Assembly: GCF_002632615.1 (NCBI RefSeq)
Contig: NZ_NITZ01000001.1
Coordinates: forward strand, 310,001 to 374,000
DNA length: 64,000 bases
Direction: 5' to 3'
Source: Xenorhabdus miraniensis
Lineage (GTDB): Bacteria > Pseudomonadota > Gammaproteobacteria > Enterobacterales > Enterobacteriaceae
Shown here: positions 10,420 through 20,991 of the stretch, in pieces
Layout: the number at the start of each line of letters is the position of its first letter
Numbering within the stretch: position 1 is the stretch's first letter
Notes under the pieces: model-generated
Told to the model about the DNA's origin: nothing
The model's database searches: none
Seen by the model: the letters and a program-made list of their open reading frames with translations, nothing else
Translations under genes and position numbers: made by a program

Positions 10420-11418
10420 TTAATCATTCGCACGATTATGCTGCTTAGATGGCTCTTTCATATAACGGAAGAAATCGTTATCCGGGCTGAGCACCATAAT
10501 GTTGCCATCATTTTTAAAGCTATTTTCGTAAGCACGCAGGCTACGGATAAATGCGTAGAACTCCGGATCTTTGCTGAATGCGTCAGCAAACAGTTTGGTT
10601 GCTTCCGCATCACCTTCACCGCGGAAAACCAATGCCTGACTTTGTGCTGCTGCCTTGATTTCAGTCGCTGTCTTATCCGCAGCTGCACGGATTTTCTCAG
10701 CTTCTTCCAGACCCTGTGAACGATGGCGACGAGCTACCGCTTCACGCTCTGCACGCATACGCTGATAAATTGCGTCTGAGACTTCATCTGGCAAGTTAAT
10801 TTGCTTAATACGAACGTCCACAACTTCAATCCCCAATGCCGCCATACTGTTCGGGTTCAGGATTGGTTGTTTACCTTTCGTTTCTTTCTCCACTCGGGCC
10901 GCCGCCGAAGCAATCTCGTTGTCGGCAGTATCATCATCACTGGTTCCCAAGTTCAGCGCATCACGCACATCTGTTGTCAGACGACCACGAGAATCTGTCA
11001 CGATGCCACGTACATCCAAACGACCAATCTCAGAACGCAGACGGTCACTGAATTTACGTTTCAACAGCAGTTCAGCCTGCGAAATTTCTCCATTACCTGT
11101 TGCCAGATAATATCTGCTGAAATCGTTAATGCGCCACTTCAGATAAGAGTCAACAATCAGGTCCTTATTTTCACTTGTCAGGAAACGGTCAGCTTTGATA
11201 TCCATAGTCTGGATACGCGCATCGAGCGTTTTAACAGTTTCAATAAATGGAATTTTGAAGTGCGGGCCAGGCTGATAAACGACAGGTTTATTTTCAGCGT
11301 CACGCAAAACTTTTCCAAAACGCAGCACGATGCCACGCTGACCTTCATATACGATAAATATCGACGAATACAGCACAACCAATATGGTGGCAATAGCAAA
11401 GACGAACGACTTACGCAT
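10420..11418 (-). CDS. hflC: HflC, SPFH-domain modulator of FtsH
   Basis: HflC of 332 residues is an inner-membrane SPFH/band-7 protein with one N-terminal membrane anchor (residues about 5-22, FVFAIATILVVLYSSIFIV). A band-7 domain follows (GQRGIVLRFGKVL) and then an Ala/Glu-rich coiled coil (about 230-280). With HflK it forms a large cage around FtsH that limits access of membrane substrates to the protease. It lies 2 bases after the hflK stop, so the genes are translationally linked. The C-terminus ends in a charged KQHNRAND tail. No unusual features. Confidence 0.97.
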   Translation of the reverse strand: MRKSFVFAIATILVVLYSSIFIVYEGQRGIVLRFGKVLRDAENKPVVYQPGPHFKIPFIETVKTLDARIQTMDIKADRFLTSENKDLIVDSYLKWRINDFSRYYLATGNGEISQAELLLKRKFSDRLRSEIGRLDVRGIVTDSRGRLTTDVRDALNLGTSDDDTADNEIASAAARVEKETKGKQPILNPNSMAALGIEVVDVRIKQINLPDEVSDAIYQRMRAEREAVARRHRSQGLEEAEKIRAAADKTATEIKAAAQSQALVFRGEGDAEATKLFADAFSKDPEFYAFIRSLRAYENSFKNDGNIMVLSPDNDFFRYMKEPSKQHNRAND

Positions 11419-11420
11419 GA

Positions 11421-12653
11421 TTATGGTCTCCCTTGTCTTAGCGTATCACCACGCAGGTTGTTTAAATCACCATAGCCTGAACCGGAGTTATTATAATTTG
11501 AGCGCCCTTGTGTAGACGTAGGCTGTGTCGTATTACGCGGTTCTGGGGTGACCTTGACGTCCTGATGGCGTGTTGGCACTTCAGACTGATTACGTAAAAC
11601 TTGATCTAATGGTAATACCAGCATGTTGTTGCTCTTTTCGTTTGCAATAACTTTGCGGGTCTGACTCAGAACACGTTCCATTGTTTCGATGTAAAGGCGC
11701 TCACGAGTAATTTCCGGTGCAGCTTTATACTCAGGCAGAATTTTGGCAAAACTTGCTACTTCACCCTGTGCATTCAATACCACACTCACTTTATAGGCTT
11801 TAGCATCTTCAATGATACGTTGAGCATAACCCTTGGCTATTGGCAGAACAGAGTTTTTGTAAGCGTCTGCTTCACGAATGGTTTTTTGCTCTTCTTCGCG
11901 GGCAGCGATAACATCATCAAATGCCGCTTTCACCTCTTCTGGTGGGCGTGCAGTTTGGAAGTTAACGTCCAGCAACGTGATCCCCATTTTGTACGGGCGA
12001 ATAGTTTCTTCCAGTACCTTTTGAGTATCGTTACGCACAATCGTACGGTCTGCCGTCAGAATTTTTTCCATTGAATATTTGCCAACCACCCCACGTACAG
12101 CACTGTCTGTTGCTTGACGCAGGCTGTTGTCAGGAGTGGTGACATTGAAAAGATAAGCTTCGGGGTCAGTGACACGGTACTGAACGTTCATCTCAGCACG
12201 TACAACGTTTTCATCTGATGTCAGCATGACACCTGATGTTGCCAGTTCACGAACAGATTCAACGTTAACGGCACGGACTCGATCGATAAACGTCATTTTC
12301 CAGTTCAAGCCAGGCTGAACAACGTGGCTAAATTTACCCAACCGGGTAACTACACCACGCTCTGTTTCTTTAATCGTATAGAAACCACTTACAACCCAGA
12401 CAACAACTGCAACAGCAACGGCAAGACCAATAAGACGCCCGCCAAATTTAGAGTTCTGTTCAGAACCATTTCCACCTTTGTTTTTACCGAGACCACCGAG
12501 CTTTTCACTCAGTTTACGGAACAGATCGTCGAGATCAGTTGCCCCACGGTTTCGACCACCTTTATTGTTGCCGCCGGAGTTGCCGCCATTATTATTGCTG
12601 CTTCCCCACGGGTCGCGGTCCTGTCCGTTATTACCGGGCTGATTCCACGCCAT
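11421..12653 (-). CDS. hflK: HflK, SPFH-domain modulator of FtsH
   Basis: HflK of 410 residues, partner of HflC. The first 75 residues are Gly/Asn-rich and cytoplasmic (MAWNQPGNNGQDRDPWGSS). One membrane helix follows (about 71-90, LIGLAVAVAVVVWVVSGFY), then the SPFH domain beginning IKETERGVVTRLGKF, a coiled coil, and a Thr/Pro/Asn-rich C-terminal tail. HflKC encloses FtsH hexamers in the inner membrane. In E. coli hflX precedes hflK closely, but here a 320-base gap with strong predicted RNA structure separates them. Confidence 0.97.
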   Translation of the reverse strand: MAWNQPGNNGQDRDPWGSSNNNGGNSGGNNKGGRNRGATDLDDLFRKLSEKLGGLGKNKGGNGSEQNSKFGGRLIGLAVAVAVVVWVVSGFYTIKETERGVVTRLGKFSHVVQPGLNWKMTFIDRVRAVNVESVRELATSGVMLTSDENVVRAEMNVQYRVTDPEAYLFNVTTPDNSLRQATDSAVRGVVGKYSMEKILTADRTIVRNDTQKVLEETIRPYKMGITLLDVNFQTARPPEEVKAAFDDVIAAREEEQKTIREADAYKNSVLPIAKGYAQRIIEDAKAYKVSVVLNAQGEVASFAKILPEYKAAPEITRERLYIETMERVLSQTRKVIANEKSNNMLVLPLDQVLRNQSEVPTRHQDVKVTPEPRNTTQPTSTQGRSNYNNSGSGYGDLNNLRGDTLRQGRP

Positions 12654-12973
12654 GTTTTAGCTCCACTTTTTAGTTTTTACTGGTTTTTCAGAGGTGACTG
12701 CTCTCCACCCTGATGGGTGAGGCTTCCCACTTCACAGGCCGTTGCCTGTTCCTGACAGGTCTGACAGCGGCCTCCATGGGCAGAAACAACGAATTTCGTT
12801 GTTTTTGTAAGCAACCAATATTATTTGGTGATACTTTTGACAGTGCAATTCAGTCACTGCAATTTTGGCACAGTCATTTCATCACCGCCATTCCATCTCC
12901 GCTACGCCATGACTATAAGCACCTTGAAATGGCGGGTAAAATGATACCTTGTTTGTCGCTCTGCGCCAATCAA
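12654..12973 (-). promoter_or_regulatory. Structured intergenic leader upstream of hflK
   Basis: No coding frame is supported in these 320 bases. The minus-strand RNA can form several stems: 12706-12710 with 12715-12719 (hairpin with AUCA loop); 12745-12749 with 12755-12759 (CCTGT/ACAGG presenting CAGGA in the loop); 12737-12741 with 12768-12772 enclosing it; and 12719-12723 with 12770-12774, which competes with the previous pairing. An AT-rich perfect inverted repeat lies at 12784-12804. Mutually exclusive stems suggest a regulatory leader. I do not recognise a known riboswitch or sRNA family. Confidence 0.4.
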
Positions 12974-14254
12974 TCAGACAACATAGTCGGGTAAATTTGG
13001 GTCTTGTTTGCACAGGCGGCGCCAATCCACCATTGGCATTCTGATTTCAATACCCATTTGACCATTTTCTTCCACCCATTCACGCTCAATAGCCTGAAGC
13101 TGGTAGAAACGACTGCGCAGACGCCCCGCTTCCGGCGGAAGATGTAATTCATAGTGTGCAATTTCACCTGAAAGGCGTTCAGTCAAGGCCTGCAATAGAA
13201 GCGGAATGCCTTCACCAGTCTGCGCGGATAACCATACCCTGACAGGGCGGTTTTCCTCATCGCGGTCGATGCGTGGAACAAAATCTTCCAACATATCGAT
13301 TTTATTCATGACCAAGAGAGAAGGAATTTCATTAGATTCAATCTCTTCAAGGACACTATCAACAGCAATGATGTTTTCATCAAGACGGCTATCAGCCGCA
13401 TCGACAACATGCAGCAGCAATTTTGCCTGCCGGGTTTCCTGCAAAGTCGCTTTAAATGCTGCAACCAGGTCATGAGGCAAATGACGGATAAAACCCACTG
13501 TATCCGCCAAAACCACGGCACCAACGTCATCCACATCTATTCGGCGCAGAGTCGGATCTAAGGTGGCAAAAAGCTGATCAGCTGCATAAACTTCAGCAGA
13601 AGTTATTTTATTAAATAAGCTCGATTTCCCTGCATTGGTATAGCCAACAAGAGAAACGGTAGGAATATCTGCCTTGTTGCGTGCCTGACGCCCCTGTTCA
13701 CGCTGTTTTTCAACTTTGCTGAGGCGCCCCAAAATCTGTTTGATTTTGTCACGCAACATACGACGGTCACTTTCCAGCTGAGTTTCTCCGGGACCACGCA
13801 GACCTATTCCCCCTTTCTGGCGTTCAAGGTGGGTCCAGCCCCGTACCAGACGGGTAGATAAGTGACGCAATTGCGCCAATTCAACCTGCAACTTGCCTTC
13901 GTGCGTTCTTGCCCGCTGAGCAAAAATATCCAGGATCACGCCCGTGCGATCAACGACGCGACATTGGCACAAGCGTTCAAGATTACGTTCCTGGGCCGGG
14001 CTGAGTGTATGGTTAAATAAAACCACATCTGCGCCACTGTTTTTGACAGCTTCGGCAATTTCCTCTGCCTTACCCTCTCCGACAAAATATTTCGGATGAG
14101 GCGCCTTCCGGCTTCCCGTTACAATCTGCACAGGAGAAACACCTGCGGAAGTTACCAATGACTCAAACTCACTGAGATTTTCCGTATCTTTTTCCTGTGA
14201 GAAGAAAACATGCACCAGAACGGCTAATTCTCCGCCTTCATAACGATCAAACAA
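12974..14254 (-). CDS. hflX: Ribosome-associated GTPase HflX
   Basis: HflX of 426 residues, the same length as E. coli. It is a GTPase that binds the 50S subunit and can split stalled ribosomes after heat stress. The N-terminal HflX domain (about 1-195) includes [20 protein letters not shown] and the linker [14 protein letters not shown]. The G domain has the P-loop [12 protein letters not shown] near 205, the G3 motif ADTVGF and G4 NKID. It lies 97 bases after the hfq stop, with a strong hairpin terminator between them, so it may be read only partly from the hfq promoter. Confidence 0.97.
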   Translation of the reverse strand: MFDRYEGGELAVLVHVFFSQEKDTENLSEFESLVTSAGVSPVQIVTGSRKAPHPKYFVGEGKAEEIAEAVKNSGADVVLFNHTLSPAQERNLERLCQCRVVDRTGVILDIFAQRARTHEGKLQVELAQLRHLSTRLVRGWTHLERQKGGIGLRGPGETQLESDRRMLRDKIKQILGRLSKVEKQREQGRQARNKADIPTVSLVGYTNAGKSSLFNKITSAEVYAADQLFATLDPTLRRIDVDDVGAVVLADTVGFIRHLPHDLVAAFKATLQETRQAKLLLHVVDAADSRLDENIIAVDSVLEEIESNEIPSLLVMNKIDMLEDFVPRIDRDEENRPVRVWLSAQTGEGIPLLLQALTERLSGEIAHYELHLPPEAGRLRSRFYQLQAIEREWVEENGQMGIEIRMPMVDWRRLCKQDPNLPDYVV

Positions 14255-14289
14255 CGGTGCAACCCCTCAGGCTAAGTAAAAATCCATAG

Positions 14290-14327
14290 GAAAAAACATA
14301 GGTAAAGTCTCCCTACCTATGTTTTTA
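14290..14327 (-). terminator. Intrinsic terminator or attenuator between hfq and hflX
   Basis: A perfect 12-bp stem (14293-14304 with 14314-14325, core ACATAGGTA/TACCTATGT) is flanked by A and T runs and so can end transcription in both directions. In the sense of hfq it lies about 25 bases after the stop and would reduce read-through into hflX. Confidence 0.8.
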
Positions 14328-14351
14328 TTTACGTCATGCACAGCCACTGGC

Positions 14352-14654
14352 TTACTCAGTGGCATCAGTTTCCTGTTGTACTGCCGGGTTAGCACCAGCA
14401 TGATAATTTCCAACGCCAGTTGTCACATTCTGATTGCTACCATGATGAGACACAGGACGGGAAGGAACAACAGTTGAGATGGCATGTTTATAAACCATCT
14501 GACTGACAGTGTTTTTCAGTAAAATGACAAATTGGTCAAAAGATTCAATCTGACCCTGTAATTTGATGCCGTTGACCAAATAAATAGAAACCGGGACCCT
14601 TTCACGCCGTAAAGCATTCAGGAATGGATCTTGCAAAGATTGCCCCTTAGCCAT
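14352..14654 (-). CDS. hfq: RNA chaperone Hfq
   Basis: Hfq of 100 residues, an Sm-like hexameric ring that anneals small RNAs to mRNAs. The Sm1 motif ([19 protein letters not shown]) and Sm2 motif ([14 protein letters not shown]) are intact, including the distal- and proximal-face residues Q8, F42, Y55, K56 and H57. The C-terminal tail is disordered and ends ETDATE, slightly shorter than in E. coli (102 residues). It follows miaA in the conserved mutL-miaA-hfq-hflX order. The GlmZ sRNA at the right end of this window is an expected client. Confidence 0.98.
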   Translation of the reverse strand: MAKGQSLQDPFLNALRRERVPVSIYLVNGIKLQGQIESFDQFVILLKNTVSQMVYKHAISTVVPSRPVSHHGSNQNVTTGVGNYHAGANPAVQQETDATE

Positions 14655-14762
14655 TCTATATTTTCCTTATTTTGTTGTTTTTAACTAAGAACCGATTGGT
14701 TCGAAAAAGTAACTACTCAAAAATGATGCTTTGTACCGATCAATTGTACACAATCAATGAAT

Positions 14763-15704
14763 TTATGTACTAATAACCTGCATGACTGTGTTTAGTGATT
14801 GTTTAGGTTGATCGCTATCCAACCAAGTCACATTGTCCCAACTCCTGAGCCACGTAATCTGACGTTTCGCCAGCTGGCGCGTCGCACAGATACCACGATA
14901 GATCATCTCATCATGAGATATTTCGCCTGCGAGGTAGGACCACATCTGACGATAACCAACACAACGAATGGAGGGTAAATCTGTATGCAAATCACTACGA
15001 GCATAAAGCGCTTTCACTTCATCTTCAAACCCTGATTTGATCATTTGTTCAAAACGGGCTGCAATACGCTGATGCAAAATTTCACGGCTTGCAGGCGCGA
15101 TCGCAAATTGATGAACGCGATACGGCAATATTTCTCCAGACGTTTCTGTCAATTCAGTTAGAGTTTTACCCGAAATTCGAAAAACTTCCAGTGCACGAGT
15201 AAGACGTTGTGGATCATTAGGATGAATCCTTACAGCCGCAACCGGATCAATTTCCTGTAACTGCCGATGCAATTCATCCCATCCAATCTCTGCTGCCTGC
15301 TGTTCAATCTGCGCCCGAACTTCAGGATTGGCAGAGGGCAAAGGCGATAATCCTTCCAGCAATGCTTTGAAATATAGCATGGTTCCACCAACCAGGAGTG
15401 GAATTCTCCCCGCCGCCGTGATCTCTGCCATTTCTTTTAGAGCATCACGGCGAAAATCGGCAGCGGAATAGGTTTCGGCAGGATCGAGAATATCAATCAG
15501 GCGATGGGGTGCCTGTGCCTGCTCTTCTGCGGAAGGTTTTGCTGTCCCAATATCCATTCCACGGTAAATCAACGCGGAATCAACACTGATTAATTCAACC
15601 GGAAGATGCTGACGCAAGGCGATCGATAATGCCGTTTTTCCTGAAGCCGTTGGCCCCATGATAAAAATGGCTGTCGGCAGATGTTGAGTTTTTAAATCAC
15701 TCAT
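14763..15704 (-). CDS. miaA: tRNA dimethylallyltransferase MiaA
   Basis: MiaA of 313 residues transfers a dimethylallyl group from DMAPP to A37 of tRNAs that read UNN codons. The P-loop GPTASGKT lies near residues 16-23, the [17 protein letters not shown] block follows, and [11 protein letters not shown] is in the C-terminal half. A longer frame reaches 15737, but ATG 15704 (MSDLKTQ) matches E. coli and overlaps the last 8 bases of mutL. The overlap suggests translational coupling. Confidence 0.97.
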   Translation of the reverse strand: MSDLKTQHLPTAIFIMGPTASGKTALSIALRQHLPVELISVDSALIYRGMDIGTAKPSAEEQAQAPHRLIDILDPAETYSAADFRRDALKEMAEITAAGRIPLLVGGTMLYFKALLEGLSPLPSANPEVRAQIEQQAAEIGWDELHRQLQEIDPVAAVRIHPNDPQRLTRALEVFRISGKTLTELTETSGEILPYRVHQFAIAPASREILHQRIAARFEQMIKSGFEDEVKALYARSDLHTDLPSIRCVGYRQMWSYLAGEISHDEMIYRGICATRQLAKRQITWLRSWDNVTWLDSDQPKQSLNTVMQVIST

Positions 15705-17721
15705 GATTAAGGCGTGCCACCACTGCTTGTAAATCAATTAACTGTAATAACCCTTCCGGTGGCGATACCACCAGTTGAGGGCAAAGACGCTCGACGTCAG
15801 CCAAAAGTTGGACGGCTTGTGCGACGTTCCACGTTTCATGCTCACTACCCAAATGACGGGAGAGCCAAATTGCCACCTGCTCAGTAGAAGCGGCTGACAA
15901 TCCGCCAAGGTAATCCAACAGCTCCGGCAGAAGTTTTGGCAGGTTCTGTTGACGCAAAGGCAACGATACCGCATGAATGGTCACTTTTCCATGTGCGACT
16001 GTCGATTCAATACCAAAAGTCTTCAGTAGCTCACTATTTTGCTTCAAGGTGTTCATTTCTGTCTGATTGAGAGCAAGCTTCAGCGGGATCAACAAAGGCT
16101 GAGATTTAAGCCCCTGTTTTCCCGGTGTCAGTTCTCCCGGTGTCAGTTGCACCTGCTTCAACCAGCGCTCAGCGACTGGAAGCGAGAGTAAACCTATCCC
16201 TAATGGCGATTCAATCAAGGCATGGCAATCAGCATAAATACTCAATACCTTTCCGAACGTGTATTTTTCAAGGCCACTGGATTTTTCAAGGTGATACGTA
16301 TTGCCAATACTAACCGCATTATTTTTTCCCTGCCCCGGTTGCACTGGGATGACCGGAACAGACATTGAGCCGGAACTTGACGGATTAGGCGTTGAGGTGA
16401 CTCTTTGCGGGAACAAAGGACGCTTTTCTTCCGGTGAAAACTGCATCAAATTCTGGTACAGTTCACCCTGTTTTTTCTGATAGCCTTCTCCATGATGCGA
16501 TGGCTGTGTTTCACGGCTTGAATACTGTCGTTCCCCATGTTCCTGCTTTTTGCCGTTATTGCCGTTATTGCCGTTTTCATCAGTATCATGACGTCGGGAA
16601 GATTCAGAATCCGCGGGTACGTTGCTCTTTCGAAGAAAATGGTTTTCTCCCGCAGAAGGGCGATTCTCTGGCACCCAATTTGCAGCCGTCTCCTGACAAC
16701 CAAACGCTAACTCCGCGTCCTTGCTACGTTGTTTCAATACCGCAGACACACCCTGATAAATAAAATCATGCACCAACCGCGCTTGATGGAAACGAACCTC
16801 ATGTTTGGCGGGATGAACATTGACATCCACCTGATGCGGATCAATCTCCAAATACAGAACATAAGCAGGCTGTTGCTCCCCTTGAATCAAATCTTGATAG
16901 GCTTGGCGAATCGCATGATTAATCAGCCGATCCCGCATCATACGTCCATTGACGTAGCAATATTGAATATCGCCTCCTGCCGTAGCGCTCATTGGGTCAG
17001 CCACCCAACCTTTAATGGACAGGGAATCATGTTGCCATGACAACGCCAAAGCCTGCTGTACAAACGCCGCACCACAAATCGCAGCCAAACGCCGTTCATG
17101 CTGAGATTCGTCTTTAGCGGGACGATACTGGCGCACCAGCTTTCCGTTATGATTCAGGTTGATGGCAACATCCAGCCGCGCCAGTGCAATTCGGCGTACC
17201 ACTTCATCAATGTGACCAAACTCCGTTTTTTCCGTTCTCAGGAATTTGCGGCGGGCAGGCGTGTTATAAAACAGATCCAACACTTCAACCGTCGTACCCA
17301 CAGGATGCGCAGCAGGTTTAACCGTCACTTCCATATCACGGCCTTCGGCATAAGATTGCCACGCTTCTGTCTGGTTTTCAGGGCGAGAGGTCAATGTCAG
17401 CCGAGAAACAGAACTGATACTCGCCAGCGCTTCTCCACGAAAGCCCATACTCATAATCGCTTCCAAATCATCCAATGAAGCAATTTTACTGGTGGCATGA
17501 CGTGCCAATGCTAACGTAAGGTCTTGTTGACTGATTCCGCAGCCATTATCACGGATTCGAATCAACTTTGCGCCGCCACGTTCAATATCGATATCAATGC
17601 GGGTAGCACCGGCATCAAGGCTATTTTCCACCAATTCTTTCACCACTGATGCAGGGCGTTCAACCACTTCACCGGCGGCAATCTGGTTTGCCAATTGTGG
17701 GGGTAATATCTTGATAGCCAT
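15697..17721 (-). CDS. mutL: DNA mismatch repair protein MutL
   Basis: MutL of 674 residues, the GHKL ATPase that links MutS recognition to MutH incision and UvrD unwinding. N-terminal ATPase motifs are intact: [28 protein letters not shown] and the [10 protein letters not shown] loop. The C-terminal dimerisation domain covers about 480-674. The linker between them (about 335-470) is long and low-complexity, with Asn/Gly runs ([12 protein letters not shown]), which makes the protein about 60 residues longer than E. coli MutL (615). As in other enterobacteria there is no endonuclease motif in the C-terminal domain. Confidence 0.97.
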   Translation of the reverse strand: MAIKILPPQLANQIAAGEVVERPASVVKELVENSLDAGATRIDIDIERGGAKLIRIRDNGCGISQQDLTLALARHATSKIASLDDLEAIMSMGFRGEALASISSVSRLTLTSRPENQTEAWQSYAEGRDMEVTVKPAAHPVGTTVEVLDLFYNTPARRKFLRTEKTEFGHIDEVVRRIALARLDVAINLNHNGKLVRQYRPAKDESQHERRLAAICGAAFVQQALALSWQHDSLSIKGWVADPMSATAGGDIQYCYVNGRMMRDRLINHAIRQAYQDLIQGEQQPAYVLYLEIDPHQVDVNVHPAKHEVRFHQARLVHDFIYQGVSAVLKQRSKDAELAFGCQETAANWVPENRPSAGENHFLRKSNVPADSESSRRHDTDENGNNGNNGKKQEHGERQYSSRETQPSHHGEGYQKKQGELYQNLMQFSPEEKRPLFPQRVTSTPNPSSSGSMSVPVIPVQPGQGKNNAVSIGNTYHLEKSSGLEKYTFGKVLSIYADCHALIESPLGIGLLSLPVAERWLKQVQLTPGELTPGKQGLKSQPLLIPLKLALNQTEMNTLKQNSELLKTFGIESTVAHGKVTIHAVSLPLRQQNLPKLLPELLDYLGGLSAASTEQVAIWLSRHLGSEHETWNVAQAVQLLADVERLCPQLVVSPPEGLLQLIDLQAVVARLNHE

Positions 17722-17773
17722 TATTCGACCTTACTTACGATTTTAAGCCTATTCTGATAGGCAGATATATTGG

Positions 17774-19123
17774 TTACTTTGGCGCTGTCTGCAATGGATT
17801 AGTCTGGAAATAATGACGTAATCCTAAATGGATGGCTTGCGCCAATTTTTCCTGATATTGATTGGAACCCAATAACTCTTCTTCAGACAGATTACTGATA
17901 AAGCCGGTTTCCACTAAAATAGACGGGATATCCGGCGAGCGTAAAACACCGAGGCTCGCATGCTCTGGCGTGCGTTTATGCAAAGAACCAATTCTGGTGA
18001 GCTGGCTCAATACTTGCATAGCGACATCATAACCAACTCTCTGGGAATGGCCGAATTGTAAATCCAACACAGCCTGACTCAAATATGGGTCAGTGCCATT
18101 GGCAAGGGCATCTCCTGCGCCTCCCAGCAACTCGGATTGCTTCTCATGCTGTTCCAGCCAATTACCCAATTCGCTGTTTGCACGGCGGTTAGAGAGCACC
18201 CAGACAGAAGCCCCTCTGGCACCACGATTAGGAGCCGCATCCGCATGAATCGATATCAACATATTGGCTCTATGCTTACGGGCAACTTCGGAACGTCCCG
18301 CCACAGAGATAAAATAATCGCCATTCCGCGTCAGTACAGGCTTAAACATGGGATCACTGCGTAAAAGTGCTTCCAGTTTACGGGCAACACTAATAGTTAC
18401 ATTTTTTTCCTTCAATCCACGTTGACCAATCGCACCGGGATCTTGCCCACCATGCCCTGCATCAATGGCAACCACAATCGGGCGGATACTTTTTCCAGAT
18501 TGAATTGCCTGTTTTTTCACGCTCTTATCATTAAGGTTCGTGGATTCATGAGATTTCGGGGCAGGTTTTGCCTCCGGTTTCATTGACTGAGCATCAGAAG
18601 CAAGTGATCGCTTACTTTCATTTTTAGCAGCATTATCCCTGAAAATAGGTGCTCTATTATTCACTGCCCCCTTAGTTTTTAGGGTAATAACCAGCTGATA
18701 TTTACTACCTGTTTTCTTCACTGAAAACGTCTCTGTAGCTTTATTCGCCAATTCCAGCACAACCCTCTGATGATGTGCATCAGGCGGCTGACTGGAACGT
18801 ACCAGCCTGACCAAATCCTGCCCGGATAAGCGCATCGGTAGACCAACGATTTTGCCAGATTGACGAATATCCACGACTAATCGTTCGGGAGAATACAGAG
18901 GAAAAAATCGATAATCAGGGCGCCCACCAGTGAATTCCAACGTTACTGTGGCCTCAGAGGGGCTATTATTCACAAGAACATTCGACAACGTAGCCGCCAT
19001 AGCCGTTGTCATGACCAACTGACTCAACATGATAAACAAAACACAGGCCATCACCCAGTGGGCATGCCATTTTTTTACCACATTCACGCAAAAGGCATTC
19101 ATCATGGTCGGGTATTCCTTCAT
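17774..19123 (-). CDS. amiB: N-acetylmuramoyl-L-alanine amidase AmiB
   Basis: A 449-residue periplasmic cell-wall amidase that splits septal peptidoglycan so daughter cells can separate. A hydrophobic signal segment covers about 21-43 ([20 protein letters not shown]), then an AMIN domain (about 45-150), a basic linker, and an Amidase_3 domain from about 210. The zinc-site motifs are [21 protein letters not shown] and VETGFISN. No LysM domain is present at the C-terminus. The start overlaps the tsaE stop by 4 bases. A later Met (M7 or M8) is a possible alternative start. Confidence 0.95.
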   Translation of the reverse strand: MKEYPTMMNAFCVNVVKKWHAHWVMACVLFIMLSQLVMTTAMAATLSNVLVNNSPSEATVTLEFTGGRPDYRFFPLYSPERLVVDIRQSGKIVGLPMRLSGQDLVRLVRSSQPPDAHHQRVVLELANKATETFSVKKTGSKYQLVITLKTKGAVNNRAPIFRDNAAKNESKRSLASDAQSMKPEAKPAPKSHESTNLNDKSVKKQAIQSGKSIRPIVVAIDAGHGGQDPGAIGQRGLKEKNVTISVARKLEALLRSDPMFKPVLTRNGDYFISVAGRSEVARKHRANMLISIHADAAPNRGARGASVWVLSNRRANSELGNWLEQHEKQSELLGGAGDALANGTDPYLSQAVLDLQFGHSQRVGYDVAMQVLSQLTRIGSLHKRTPEHASLGVLRSPDIPSILVETGFISNLSEEELLGSNQYQEKLAQAIHLGLRHYFQTNPLQTAPK

Positions 19124-19584
19124 AAGGACTTCAAATTATCCAACAGACTTTCACCATATTCAGATAACGCAACAAAACGCGCCTGCCGGCCTTCGCTGTC
19201 ATAACTCAAATGCAGCTCAATATCGGCATCAGGCAGAACACCAACGCCTTGTTGAGGCCATTCCACCAAACAAATAGCATCCTGGTGGAAATAATCACGG
19301 ATCCCCATAAATTCCAGCTCTTCAGGATCAGCCAGACGGTATAAGTCAAAATGATAGACAGGTCGTGGTTGTAAAGCGTAAGGTTCGACCAGCGTATAAG
19401 TTGGGCTTTTCACATGCCCCTGATGGCCGAGCGCCTGTAGGAAACCACGGCTAAATGTGGTTTTTCCTGCGCCAAGATCACCATATAAATAAATAACATA
19501 GCCGCGATCGCCGACTGATGCCACTGCATTACCCAATGCAACTGTGGCATTTTCATTTGGAAGTGGTAAAACGAGTTCTTTCAT
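19120..19584 (-). CDS. tsaE: tRNA threonylcarbamoyladenosine biosynthesis ATPase TsaE
   Basis: TsaE of 154 residues is the ATPase partner of TsaB-TsaD in adding threonylcarbamoyl to A37 of ANN-reading tRNAs. The Walker A motif [13 protein letters not shown] lies near residues 35-47. The conserved [12 protein letters not shown] and [19 protein letters not shown] blocks follow, and then CLVEWPQQG. The ATG lies in a gap of about 200 bases that it shares with the divergent queG promoter. Its stop overlaps the amiB start, as in the conserved tsaE-amiB-mutL-miaA-hfq-hflX cluster. Confidence 0.97.
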   Translation of the reverse strand: MKELVLPLPNENATVALGNAVASVGDRGYVIYLYGDLGAGKTTFSRGFLQALGHQGHVKSPTYTLVEPYALQPRPVYHFDLYRLADPEELEFMGIRDYFHQDAICLVEWPQQGVGVLPDADIELHLSYDSEGRQARFVALSEYGESLLDNLKSL

Positions 19585-19788
19585 CGAAAAATATCTATTT
19601 TATTTATTGAATTAAGAGCCTGAACAGATAGACATATCAGCAAAATAGCTTAACCGATAACCATAACATAACTCAGGCATGATCATTGAATATCTTATGC
19701 AGCGCTGTAACGCCATATTCCGTATTTTTTGTATTCAACCTACACTGTGTTAATCTACGTTCCTCTTACAGCAGTAAATTGATATCCC

Positions 19789-20946
19789 ATGGCAGCCCCT
19801 CTCGATCTGAATCTTCTAGCAGCAAATATCAAACAATGGGGTATTTCCCTCGGTTTCCAACAAGTCGGTATCTGTGACACTGATTTATCGGCAGAAGAAC
19901 CGAAGCTACAGGAATGGCTTGATAAGCAATACCATGGCGAAATGGACTGGATGGCACGTCACGGTATGATGCGCGCCCGTCCCCATGAACTGCTGCCCGG
20001 AACTTTGCGGGTTATCAGTGTGCGCATGAATTATCTGCCCGCTAAAGCGGCTTTTGCCAGTACGCTTAACAATCCACAAATGGGCTATGTTAGCCGCTAT
20101 TCGTTGGGCAGAGATTATCATAAACTGCTGCGCCAACGTCTCAAAAAACTAGGCGATACGATCCAAGACTATTGCACCACCCATGAATATCAGGGGACTC
20201 TGAATTTTCGTCCTTTTGTCGATTCTGCTCCTATCATGGAACGCCCACTGGCAGCAAAAGCCGGGCTTGGGTGGGTTGGTAAACACTCACTTATATTAAA
20301 TCGAGATTCAGGCTCCTGGTTTTTCCTCGGTGAATTGCTGATCGATCTTCCCTTACCTGTTGATGCTCCCCAAGAAGAACAATGTGGGCGATGTGTGGCC
20401 TGCATGACAACTTGTCCGACAGGGGCCATCGTTGAGCCTTATACCATTGATGCCCGGCGGTGCATTTCATATCTGACAATTGAATTGGAAGGCGTAATAC
20501 CGGAAGAATTTCGTCCATTAATGGGTAACCGGATTTATGGCTGCGATGATTGCCAGCTTATCTGCCCGTGGAACCGTTTTTCACAATTAACGGATGAAGC
20601 TGATTTCAGCCCACGTGCAGCACTGCATACTCCAGAGCTGCTTGATCTGTTCAGTTGGAGTGAAGAAAAGTTTCTGCGCATCACGGAAGGTTCAGCAATT
20701 CGTCGCATTGGGTATTTGCGTTGGCTGCGCAACATTTCTGTTGCCTTAGGCAATGCGCCTTACCAAGATGACATCGTGCTAGCTTTGGAAAAAAGAACGG
20801 GATTAAGTGATGTTTTGGATGAACATATCCACTGGGCCATTGATCAACAAACAATCCGCCGTAATGCTAATTCAATCGAAGTTCAGACCTCACAACAAAA
20901 ACGTTTGATACGTGCTATTACTAAAGGCCTACCCAGAGATGCTTAA
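19789..20946 (+). CDS. queG: Epoxyqueuosine reductase QueG
   Basis: QueG of 385 residues carries out the last step of queuosine synthesis, reducing epoxyqueuosine to queuosine in tRNA with a cobalamin and two [4Fe-4S] clusters. The ferredoxin-like cysteines are visible as CGRCVACMTTCPTGAI (about 198-213) and CDDCQLICPWN (about 250-260). The C-terminal HEAT-like part interacts with tRNA. It is divergent from tsaE. In E. coli the same gene (yjeS) lies next to the glyVXY tRNA genes and datA, an arrangement partly kept here. Confidence 0.96.
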   Translation: MAAPLDLNLLAANIKQWGISLGFQQVGICDTDLSAEEPKLQEWLDKQYHGEMDWMARHGMMRARPHELLPGTLRVISVRMNYLPAKAAFASTLNNPQMGYVSRYSLGRDYHKLLRQRLKKLGDTIQDYCTTHEYQGTLNFRPFVDSAPIMERPLAAKAGLGWVGKHSLILNRDSGSWFFLGELLIDLPLPVDAPQEEQCGRCVACMTTCPTGAIVEPYTIDARRCISYLTIELEGVIPEEFRPLMGNRIYGCDDCQLICPWNRFSQLTDEADFSPRAALHTPELLDLFSWSEEKFLRITEGSAIRRIGYLRWLRNISVALGNAPYQDDIVLALEKRTGLSDVLDEHIHWAIDQQTIRRNANSIEVQTSQQKRLIRAITKGLPRDA

Positions 20947-20991
20947 CAATCAACCAATCAAATTTTTTGTTAAAAAAACCGTCAGCTTCCT

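Noticed and set aside
12784..12804. Perfect AT-rich palindrome AAACAACGAA/TTCGTTGTTT as a terminator
   Set aside because: The perfect symmetry leaves almost no loop, the following T run is short, and no plus-strand gene ends there. It is mentioned as part of the hflK leader only.
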